A stretch of 32,275 nt of DNA from CAZKUN01 sp964555935 (GTDB lineage: Bacteria > Armatimonadota > Zipacnadia > Zipacnadales > VGFC01), in contig CAZKUN010000088.1 of the NCBI GenBank assembly GCA_964555935.1, positions 1 through 32,275 of the forward strand. The letters run 5' to 3'. The translations under genes and the position numbers were made by a program. Below are positions 25,703-32,275 of this stretch, one piece after another (positions within the stretch are counted from its first letter, which is position 1; every line of letters begins with the position of its first letter). The notes beneath the pieces are model-generated. The model saw nothing but the letters and a program-made list of their open reading frames with translations, was not told where the DNA came from and did not search any database.

Positions 25703-27538
25703 TCAGTCCCGCGTGTCATCCGTGGCTCCACCATCCGGTTGGTGGTGCTGCTTGAAGAGATCGAACAGCGTGTACGGGTCGACCACCTCGAAGTCGAGGT
25801 CCGGGTGGCCCTCGCGGAGAGCCTCCATCACGCCGATGATCTTGCTCGGCGGCAACCAGATGGCGCGCATGAAGTAGAAGGCCGGCGCGTCCGCGGGCGC
25901 GCTTTTCAGAATGCCGGCGATGGCGTTGGCAGTGGTCTCGGCGCTGGCTGAGTCCGGGTAGCCGGTGAGGTTCATCACCGGCATCCCCTTCCACACGTGT
26001 GGCGTCGGCGACTGGTAGGGCTCGCCGTGGAGGTTCATCACGATGGTTGAATACCCATCCGGGGCGAACTGGGTGAACGCGTCCTTGACAGCGCTCGTCG
26101 GCTGGTCCCAGTCGAGTACCATCGCCGCGATGCTCATGTCGGTTTGCTGGAAGAAGAAGCGGTTGTGCGTGACGAACAGGGGCAGATGCTCCTCCGCGAT
26201 GCGGTTGGGGTTCATGTACCCGGCCGCGCTGGCGTCGCTCACGAAGTAGTCGTTTGGCGTCGCCGTATTGTAGTAGTGCGAGATCACATCGGGGTACGTC
26301 TCGATCAGATTCGGATCTATGCCCCAGGCGAGAGGCAGCTTGCCTCGCCCGTCGTCCTCCCAGTGGTTGGCCATGAATTCGTAGAGGGGGAACGTCGAGT
26401 CGTAGTCCGCCATGAGTATCGTGATGTAGGACTTGCTCTCCAGGGCGCGCTTCTCCGCGGGGCGGCCCTGCTTGAGGGGTCTGAACGGGAACTGGCTGTG
26501 GAGGGACTGATTGTAGCAGAACTCCGTCGCGGTGTTCTGGTAGCAGTTGTAGGGGGAGATCAGATGCACGGTCTCCCACTCGGTTGGCACGGGATCGTGC
26601 GCGCTGGGGTGGCTCGGCATGTTGGCGTACTTGTTGAAGTCGAAGAACCCGGCCATCTCGGTCATGTGCTTGCCGGCCGACTGGCGGAGCATCCCGCGCA
26701 GGATCATTCGGTACGTCTGGCGGTCCGTGCCGAGCGGCTGGTCGGGGTCGTCTCCGGGCCTCTCATCACCCCAGGGCGATAGATCGAACACGAAGGCGCG
26801 GTTCTTCACGGCCAGGTCCCGGACCACCGTATACGCAATGTCGCCGTGTCTGTGCCCCGCTGCATCGTGGTAGAGGCACATCAGCCTCGACGAGCAGCGC
26901 CCCTTTGCAAGATACTCGCGGATCGCCCACCGGTAGGCGTCGTTCTTAGGGCTGCCCGTCTCGTTGCCGGTGAATCTACCTCGCAGGTCCTGCAGCACGG
27001 GGAGTTGCCACGCATCGAGGTACGTCTCGGCCATCTCCGGGCTCAGCACGACACAGTCCTCGACCCCCGCGACGGTTGTTGCCACGTTGACGGTGGCGGG
27101 GACGTTCGGATCCCAGATCACGGCGCCCGCCAGACGGTCGCCCGCGAGCCTGACCACGGAGTCGAGGCTAGGCAAGTCGCGCCGCTTCCTCCCGTGCAGC
27201 CATCCACCCTCACCGGCGAGTATGTCGAACCACATCTGTGGCCGCACCCAGCTCTCGGTCATCAGGTAGAGGCGAGGGGCATCGCGGTTGATAATCCCCT
27301 GAAGGCTGGCCGCCGCGATGGATTCGTCATAGCCGGGAGTGTCCACGGAGCCGGATATCGTATAGACGTAGATGACATCCAGCTCGGATTCGGGGCTTGG
27401 GGGAGCCGCGACATACGCCGTGGATCCGGGCCCACGGTCGCTCAGATCCAAGGCCACCGGCTTGTCGTCACTGCACGCCGGGTGATGGATCATGAGGAGG
27501 GCCCCCAATATAGTCGCCGGCGACATCGAGCGAAGCAT
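25703..27538 (-). CDS. Secreted GxGYxYP-family putative glycoside hydrolase
   Basis: 611 residues from ATG 27538; GAGG about nine bases upstream. The signal peptide is residues 1-22 (ATILGALLMIHHPAC); the cysteine lacks a proper lipobox. The N-terminal domain opens with IYVYTISGSVDTPGYDES and AASLQGIINRDAPRLYL (76-92), the characteristic start of GxGYxYP_N. The core has SKSYITILMADYDSTFPLY, LPLAWGIDPNLIETYP and the family signature region AAGYMNPNRI (438-447). Here the motif GxGYxYP reads AAGYMNP, with the first glycine and the later tyrosine replaced. The family is a predicted hydrolase whose substrate is not established. It lies 29 bases downstream of the URO-D-like gene in the same minus operon. 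Confidence 0.9.
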   Translation of the reverse strand: MLRSMSPATILGALLMIHHPACSDDKPVALDLSDRGPGSTAYVAAPPSPESELDVIYVYTISGSVDTPGYDESIAAASLQGIINRDAPRLYLMTESWVRPQMWFDILAGEGGWLHGRKRRDLPSLDSVVRLAGDRLAGAVIWDPNVPATVNVATTVAGVEDCVVLSPEMAETYLDAWQLPVLQDLRGRFTGNETGSPKNDAYRWAIREYLAKGRCSSRLMCLYHDAAGHRHGDIAYTVVRDLAVKNRAFVFDLSPWGDERPGDDPDQPLGTDRQTYRMILRGMLRQSAGKHMTEMAGFFDFNKYANMPSHPSAHDPVPTEWETVHLISPYNCYQNTATEFCYNQSLHSQFPFRPLKQGRPAEKRALESKSYITILMADYDSTFPLYEFMANHWEDDGRGKLPLAWGIDPNLIETYPDVISHYYNTATPNDYFVSDASAAGYMNPNRIAEEHLPLFVTHNRFFFQQTDMSIAAMVLDWDQPTSAVKDAFTQFAPDGYSTIVMNLHGEPYQSPTPHVWKGMPVMNLTGYPDSASAETTANAIAGILKSAPADAPAFYFMRAIWLPPSKIIGVMEALREGHPDLDFEVVDPYTLFDLFKQHHQPDGGATDDTRD

Positions 27539-27567
27539 GTGTGAGTTCCTCTTGGGCGTTGCGCGGT

Positions 27568-28638
27568 TCAGTCGTATGACCCGAGGTCCCTGGCGATCTT
27601 CACGATGCGCCGGTAGTTGTCGAGGCTGACGCTATCGGGGATGGAGTGGTCCTCCCGGAAGATGTAGCCGCCGTTCTCCTTGAGGACTGGCAGGAGACGG
27701 ACGATCTCAGCCTCGATCTGATCGATGTGATCCCACAGCATGGCGTTGATGCCGCCGTCGAGCACCAGCTTGTCGCCGTAGGTCTGTTTGATGTGGACGG
27801 GGTCCATGCCGGCCTTGACCTCAAGGGGGTTAAGCCCGTCAAGCCCGGCGTCGAGCAATTCAGGCAGGAACTCATTGACGTTCCCGCACGAGTGCAGATG
27901 GGCGACGATGCCCTTCTCATGGGCCCAGTCGATGGCGCGCTTTTGCACGGGGAGCAGGAGTTCGCGGTACATCGGGACGGAGAAGAACGTCCCGTTGCGA
28001 TAGCCCATGTCATCGCACCACGAGATCGCGTCGAAGGTGTAGCCCTCGTCCCAGATCATATCCAGGATTTGCAGGCTGCAATCCAGCTCAGTGTTGTAGA
28101 TGTCCGCGACGAGTTCGGGCTCATCCATCATCATCGTGAGGAGCCGCTCCGTGCCAACGACGCGGGCGTGGGTGACGTCAAAGCCGAAGAACAGGCCGCC
28201 CTGGATCCACCAGCCGTTCTCGCGCCAAGTGGAATAGTTGGCGCGGATGCTGTCCCAGTTGACGCGGTCCCGGCCCACCACGAGGCGGGCCTTCGCAGCC
28301 TCCCAGGTCTGTCGATCCACGACCGTGCGGCCGAGCCAGTGGGGCGTGGAGCTGGCGTGCTTCCAGTTCTTGGATGTCGTGCCCCAGGCATCGAAGGTGA
28401 TGGTGTAGTCGTCGGTCTCCTCGATGACTTTCGCCTCATAGCGCGGGCTGACGTCTCCACCGACGCCCGCCACATGGTCGAGGTCGAAGTAGTCCGAGAA
28501 ATCGGCGTCGGCGGGCATGCCCTCGCGGCGCCAGCGCGCAAGGGTCGTGCCCCAGGGCCCTCCAATCATGGGGACTCGGTCAGCATCTCGGTGCTCGTAC
28601 ATCCGCTGGAATCGCTCGCGAGTGGTCATCTCAGGCAC
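27568..28638 (-). CDS. URO-D superfamily protein, methylcobamide methyltransferase-like
   Basis: 356 residues from GTG 28638, which has GGAGG seven bases upstream; the ATG at 28629 has poorer spacing. There is no signal peptide, so it is cytoplasmic. The URO-D barrel is clear: TTRERFQRMYEHRDADRVPM (5-24), MMDEPELVADIY, and LLDAGLDGLNPLEVKAGMD (261-279). The RQAGR motif of heme-pathway uroporphyrinogen decarboxylase is missing, so this is not HemE. HLHSCGNV gives His249 and Cys251, the zinc ligands of MtaA/MtbA-type methyltransferases. The third ligand, normally Cys in a G-C-x-I-P turn, aligns with His331 of EDHSIP. Such relatives move methyl groups from a corrinoid protein, but no corrinoid protein is nearby. 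Its place among glycan genes suggests demethylation of methylated sugars or intermediates; this is inference. Confidence 0.9.
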   Translation of the reverse strand: MPEMTTRERFQRMYEHRDADRVPMIGGPWGTTLARWRREGMPADADFSDYFDLDHVAGVGGDVSPRYEAKVIEETDDYTITFDAWGTTSKNWKHASSTPHWLGRTVVDRQTWEAAKARLVVGRDRVNWDSIRANYSTWRENGWWIQGGLFFGFDVTHARVVGTERLLTMMMDEPELVADIYNTELDCSLQILDMIWDEGYTFDAISWCDDMGYRNGTFFSVPMYRELLLPVQKRAIDWAHEKGIVAHLHSCGNVNEFLPELLDAGLDGLNPLEVKAGMDPVHIKQTYGDKLVLDGGINAMLWDHIDQIEAEIVRLLPVLKENGGYIFREDHSIPDSVSLDNYRRIVKIARDLGSYD

Positions 28639-28645
28639 GATGGCG

Positions 28646-28650
28646 CCTCC
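28646..28650 (-). promoter_or_regulatory. Ribosome binding site selecting a GTG start
   Basis: GGAGG on the minus strand, seven bases before GTG 28638 and sixteen before the alternative ATG at 28629, favouring GTG. Confidence 0.65.
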
Positions 28651-28727
28651 GGTGGTCGGGGTCTGGGTAGCGTGAGTCGGTGCAGCAACCTGTTTCGGCG
28701 TGGCACGCGCGCCAACCTTGGACTCAT

Positions 28728-31121
28728 TCAGGGCGCAAGGCCGGCTTCATACTGCTGCTTGCCCGCGAGCATGTAGTCGAGGATGCCCCTGCGGAACAGG
28801 TCGACGCGATCCTTCTCAACCTGTGTCTCGGCCAAGCCTTCCGCCTCGTCCACCAGTTCCGTCAGCCGTGTCAGCAGGGCCTCTGTCCCAAGCGATCCCC
28901 AGGCGAGTTCCTCCGTCTGGTGCTGGTGTCCGGGCGAGGTCCGTATCTCTTCAGGATAGCGTTCCGGCGTTATGTACGCATCCTCGATGAGTCCGTAAGC
29001 CTCGCGCATCGGCACGGATGCGGCGCCGTAGAACTTGTCGAAGAACTCGTCGATGAGCGCGTTGCCGTCGAGTTGCCCGTCCTCGGCCATGCGCAGGGAG
29101 ATGTAGAGATCGGGCACGTCGATCAGGTGTGTCTCGCCGAACTCGCTGGAGTGCTCGAAGAAGACCCCTCGCATGCCTGCCTCGCGGTACATCTCCATCT
29201 GCTCGGCCGCTGTGTGGGCGAAGTAACTCGGGAACCCGTTCCAGCCACCATACTTCGACTGAAGGGCGGGGAAGTTGTAATACAGCCATAGGTACATCGG
29301 CCGCCTATCGCTTTCGGCATCGACCCACTCGGTGAAGACCTTGGTGTCATTCACCTCCATCGACGGGCAGAACCAGTTGCGCGTGTGGAGGCACATTTGC
29401 ACGACGACGTTGGGCTCCAAGTCCAGCCCCTCCGGGTAGTAGGCGTAATCCCAGTACGCGAGCGCGCCGATCCACTTGTCGGGGTGGGTCGTCTTCACCT
29501 CGCGCGCCACGCGGTTGACGAAGCTCCACACCAACCGGCTCCACCTGCCGTTTGAGAACTGAGGGTTGTCCATCTCCGTTTCGTCCAACAGCGCGAGACA
29601 GTTGTCGCACTGACAGTACCGGCTGTTGTCCTCGGGCACGATCCCGAAGACGTCGCCAAGATCGGCCGCTCCCGGTTGAGACCGCTTGCCGTCGAAGAAG
29701 TCGCGCGCGTCCTCCGCGACCTGCGCGACGACCTCATCGTTCGTGAAGCATACCTGGCCCGGCTTGCCCTCGTAGCCTTGGGCGAACCAGTCGGGATGAT
29801 CCTCGTAGAACCGCTCGTAGTATCCGCCGAATGAATGGCAGACCCAAAACGCCTGTCCGCCGATGCGCATCCGCAGCTTCCACAGATCCGCCTCGGCCGT
29901 CGGGGCGGGATCAGCCTTTGTGGGCAGGTAGAGCGTTGTTGGCGTCATCCAGCGGTGGATCATCGTCGGCGTCCGGCGGATGGGCTTCACATCGACCCGG
30001 AGCGTCGCTCTGGGCTCGTAGGCGGCCCCGATGGGTGTGGGCATGTACCATCTGACGCCGCAGTGCCGCTCGAGGAAGTCGTAGACCGCGTTCAGCGTTC
30101 CCTTCTCATCGTACCAGCCGGGGCGGCGGACCACGTTTCGGCTGTGGGGGCTCGCATCGACGAGGCCGCGACCGGCCTCATCAAAGCGTAGCAGCAGCTC
30201 CGTGTCCTGGTCGGCAACCGGCGGCTGGCCGAGTTCGGGCGCGCGCACGACGCTTGAGACGCGGACCTCGTCGATGCGGCCGGCAAACGGGTTGCCGGTC
30301 TTGGTGGTGCCTGTGGCCCCGAGCCCCATCCCGCCGATGTGCAGGGCGGCGCCCGCGCAGGTGCTGCGGACGTAGGCGGCTGTCCCGCAACTCTCGCCGT
30401 CGACGAGCAGCTCTGACGTCCCGCGCTCCACATCGTACGTCGCCAGCAGGTGATGCCATCCCTCGGCCAGTTCGCCCGACGACACGTTGCGCACCGTCTC
30501 GCCATCGTAGGTTGAGTACCCGATGGCGTTTGAGTGGGGCCACCGGCGCAGGATGTGGTAGCTCCACGGCCCGCCGCCATCCAGGCGCAAGATGGTTGAC
30601 TCGCCCTCTTGTGGGGTGGTGGAGAGGTAGACCCATGCCTCCAGACTGCCTGCCGCATCAGCGAAGCCACAGTCCGGAGCGACGATCACATCCTCCACGC
30701 CATCGAATTCGAGCGCCGCGCCGAATCGGCCCTCGGCCGTAGCGGGCTGGGAGCCCTGGCCCGGCGGGCTTGGCGCTTCGTCTCTGCCCATCAGCACGAG
30801 CGTGTCGCGCTGCGCTTGGATCAGGTACTCCTGGCTTGCGAAGTCCTCTGAGCGCAGACCAAGCGCGCGCGTGGCGTCGCTCTCGCCGACGAGGATTCTG
30901 ATCCCCTCGACTTGGGCGGCATCGCGGACGATCGGCAGGTTCGCTCCGGTGATGAGGCGGACGTGTTCCTGAAGCTCGCCCGCCGCCATGCTCGCGGCGC
31001 GGGTCGGCTCGGCGGCGAGAACGATGCTGGCTCTTGGCTCGCCGTTTCGCACCAGTTTCAGAGATGCCGCGTCGACGTCTGTCAACAGAAGCATGAGCGC
31101 ACATGCACTGACTGCTCGCAT
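28728..31121 (-). CDS. Secreted DUF4838 protein with LamG domain inserted in its N-terminal domain
   Basis: 797 residues from ATG 31121, with GGAGG four bases upstream. A TTG start at 31148 would put nine residues before the signal peptide (AVSACALMLLLTDVDA). Residues 20-112 form the first half of the GH67-type N-terminal domain (MAAGELQEHVRLITGANLPI, YLIQAQRDTLVLMG). Residues about 130-330 are a LamG domain (RFGAALEFDG, GWHHLLATYDVERG, ELLVDGES, GRIDEVRVSS). The N-terminal domain then resumes at 339-365 (KGTLNAVYDFLERHCGVRWYMPT). The DUF4838 barrel follows, with HPDWFAQG, IVPEDNSRYCQCDNC (CQCDNC at 503-508) and YLWLYYNFP. Expected role: binding or cleaving an acidic side-chain sugar, by relation to alpha-glucuronidases. 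It lies 28 bases after the truncated right-edge gene and 89 bases before the URO-D-like gene. Confidence 0.92.
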   Translation of the reverse strand: MRAVSACALMLLLTDVDAASLKLVRNGEPRASIVLAAEPTRAASMAAGELQEHVRLITGANLPIVRDAAQVEGIRILVGESDATRALGLRSEDFASQEYLIQAQRDTLVLMGRDEAPSPPGQGSQPATAEGRFGAALEFDGVEDVIVAPDCGFADAAGSLEAWVYLSTTPQEGESTILRLDGGGPWSYHILRRWPHSNAIGYSTYDGETVRNVSSGELAEGWHHLLATYDVERGTSELLVDGESCGTAAYVRSTCAGAALHIGGMGLGATGTTKTGNPFAGRIDEVRVSSVVRAPELGQPPVADQDTELLLRFDEAGRGLVDASPHSRNVVRRPGWYDEKGTLNAVYDFLERHCGVRWYMPTPIGAAYEPRATLRVDVKPIRRTPTMIHRWMTPTTLYLPTKADPAPTAEADLWKLRMRIGGQAFWVCHSFGGYYERFYEDHPDWFAQGYEGKPGQVCFTNDEVVAQVAEDARDFFDGKRSQPGAADLGDVFGIVPEDNSRYCQCDNCLALLDETEMDNPQFSNGRWSRLVWSFVNRVAREVKTTHPDKWIGALAYWDYAYYPEGLDLEPNVVVQMCLHTRNWFCPSMEVNDTKVFTEWVDAESDRRPMYLWLYYNFPALQSKYGGWNGFPSYFAHTAAEQMEMYREAGMRGVFFEHSSEFGETHLIDVPDLYISLRMAEDGQLDGNALIDEFFDKFYGAASVPMREAYGLIEDAYITPERYPEEIRTSPGHQHQTEELAWGSLGTEALLTRLTELVDEAEGLAETQVEKDRVDLFRRGILDYMLAGKQQYEAGLAP

Positions 31122-31125
31122 GGGA

Positions 31126-31130
31126 CCTCC
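31126..31130 (-). promoter_or_regulatory. Ribosome binding site for the LamG-DUF4838 gene
   Basis: GGAGG on the minus strand, four bases before ATG 31121, favouring this start over an upstream TTG. Confidence 0.6.
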
Positions 31131-31149
31131 AATAACCGACTGTCTCAAT

Positions 31150-32275
31150 CTACCTCGAGCACGCGAACAGACTTGGGAGCACGAGCGTGAACGGATCGTC
31201 GGTACTCGCGGAGACGCGCATCACAACGCGGCACTCCTGCCCCTTTGCCTCGCCGGGCAGCCCGACCTCAACGACGGCCGGCCAGTTGCGCGGCGAAGGG
31301 GCGGAGCCATCGTCGGGTGGGGGATAGGTCTTCACTTCAAGGTTGGTCATCAGCGGCCATTCCTTCTCCGCGCCGACGAGCGTCAGCGACACCTTCGCGG
31401 CGCTGCTGACCGGCGCGTCAGCGGCCAGTCCGATCAGACCGCGGAGCACTGCGTCCGTTTCCGGTAGGCTCACCGGCCACTCCGCCGTCCACTCAGCCCC
31501 CGCGCTCATTGGGAGGGTGAGCGTGGTCGGGCCGTAGGCATTCCCGTCGCATAGGATCGCGCCCGAAACAGCTTGTGGTGTCGCGCCTGGCGTCCACGCA
31601 GCCGGAGTCCGAACGAGGTCGATGACGGCCTCCGGCACGCTGACTACGAAGGCTTCGTGCACGCTCAGCGATGCGGGCGTCGCGTCATCAAGCGCCTCGA
31701 CGAGGAGATCGACGCCGTCGGCGCCGGCGGGGATGTCCGCGATGAGAGCGCGCCGATGCCCCGCGTCCTGCGCCAGGAACTCGATCCTGGTTGCCTCGCC
31801 CTTCGACGGAGCCACTGTAACGACCGCGTGCCCCTGCGCGCTCAACGTGGCGTAGAATCGGTGAGGGCCCTCCGCAGGCAATTCGTATCGTCCCCGAATC
31901 GCACCGGCGGGGCTCGTCCGGATGCTCAATGACTGCGCGTGGACGCCATCCTGGTCGGGCGTGGATTGCATGCAGACGTGCCCGCGCGACCCTCCGAAAC
32001 GTCCTGGCTGGAGCGCCACGCCATCAGCGTCAGTCCAGGAGGCGGCGCCGTAAGCGCGGACGAGGTCTGTGGCCGCGAAGCGCGCGTCGAACCGCACGCT
32101 TGCGTCGGCTCGTGTCTGGAGGTCGCGGAACTCCCACCAGAGTTCGCCAAGGGAGTTGCGGCTTGATGGTATGGTCGCTGCCGATATCTCGGTGAATCCC
32201 TCGCCGCCCCATACCTCGCCGTAGTGCTCGCGTCGGCGGATGAGCGTGGTGGTCTTCCGGCGTGGATCGCTGCCG
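31150..32275 (-). CDS. Beta-sandwich protein of unknown function, 5' end cut by window
   Basis: The minus-strand frame is open from the right edge (frame-aligned from 32274) to the TAG at 31150-31152, giving 375 residues without a start; an internal GTG at 32097 is not the true start. The visible part is all-beta, in perhaps three sandwiches: SLGELWWEFRDL with ASVRFDARFAATDLVRAYG, then YELPAEGPHRFYATLSAQGH and ADGVDLLVEALDD, then LTLPMSAGAEWTAEWPVSLPE with SLTLVGAEKEWPLMT. No catalytic motif or known family is recognised. The modules resemble carbohydrate-binding or accessory sandwiches of a larger secreted hydrolase whose catalytic part would lie off the window. It is the first visible gene of the right-hand minus cluster, 28 bases before the LamG-DUF4838 gene. 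Confidence 0.8.
   Translation of the reverse strand, partial: GSDPRRKTTTLIRRREHYGEVWGGEGFTEISAATIPSSRNSLGELWWEFRDLQTRADASVRFDARFAATDLVRAYGAASWTDADGVALQPGRFGGSRGHVCMQSTPDQDGVHAQSLSIRTSPAGAIRGRYELPAEGPHRFYATLSAQGHAVVTVAPSKGEATRIEFLAQDAGHRRALIADIPAGADGVDLLVEALDDATPASLSVHEAFVVSVPEAVIDLVRTPAAWTPGATPQAVSGAILCDGNAYGPTTLTLPMSAGAEWTAEWPVSLPETDAVLRGLIGLAADAPVSSAAKVSLTLVGAEKEWPLMTNLEVKTYPPPDDGSAPSPRNWPAVVEVGLPGEAKGQECRVVMRVSASTDDPFTLVLPSLFACSR

Noticed and set aside
27473..27538. GxGYxYP protein as a lipoprotein (HHPAC)
   Set aside because: No leucine or similar residue at -3 and histidines in the box; an ordinary signal peptide fits better.
27568..28638. URO-D-like gene as hemE
   Set aside because: The RQAGR substrate motif is absent and the HSC zinc-type motif points to the methyltransferase branch.
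1..32275. CRISPR, tRNA, insertion sequences, integrase or prophage
   Set aside because: No spaced direct repeats, cloverleaf sequences, transposase or phage motifs were seen on either strand.

Overview
The window reads as a GC-rich chromosomal segment from an environmental bacterium built almost entirely of large secreted carbohydrate-active or carbohydrate-binding proteins. The protein mix is a DUF4838 pair, a GxGYxYP protein, a GH32/43-like beta-propeller with an N-terminal LFLDDW motif, a URO-D-like methyltransferase, an FG-GAP/ASPIC protein, a beta-helix protein and a GH127-like protein. This mix is typical of Planctomycetota, Lentisphaerota/Verrucomicrobiota, Armatimonadota or Hydrogenedentota-type genomes. 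I cannot place the phylum more closely: there is no rRNA, tRNA or housekeeping gene here. No transporter, SusC/D pair, sulfatase, regulator, integrase or IS is visible.

Layout. (1) Bases 1-1485, minus: 3'-truncated secreted TIM-barrel-like protein. (2) 1769-5923, plus: a secreted C-type-lectin-domain protein, then a DUF4838 protein whose reading frame is broken twice, at a G7 and a G8 tract, with shifts that compensate. (3) 8080-5963, minus: a glycoside-hydrolase-like protein, divergent from (4) 8233-12675, plus: a five-bladed-propeller protein and a 949-residue secreted protein of unknown family. (5) 18142-12690, minus operon: alpha/beta-hydrolase esterase, LamG plus alpha/alpha-toroid protein, FG-GAP/ASPIC protein. 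It diverges from (6) 18416-23159, plus operon: a GH127-like cytoplasmic protein and a secreted clan GH-A hydrolase with a CBM9-like tail. (7) From the right edge down to 23316, minus, probable operon: truncated beta-sandwich protein, DUF4838 protein with an inserted LamG domain, URO-D-like methyltransferase, GxGYxYP protein and a parallel beta-helix protein. A long imperfect inverted repeat sits between the last two.

Working together (inference): the set looks like a degradation island for a decorated plant- or algal-type polysaccharide carrying acidic, acetylated, arabinose- or fucose-like and perhaps O-methylated groups. Esterase, lyase-like and glucuronidase-like proteins would act outside the cytoplasm. 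GH127-like and URO-D-like proteins have no signal peptide and would act inside. The actual substrate cannot be read from the sequence.

No gene-free stretch exceeds 300 bases. The largest gaps are 1486-1768, 2660-2875, 18143-18415 and 25446-25702; the first, second and fourth hold the repeats described below. I found no convincing sigma-70 promoter, riboswitch, RNA gene or CRISPR.
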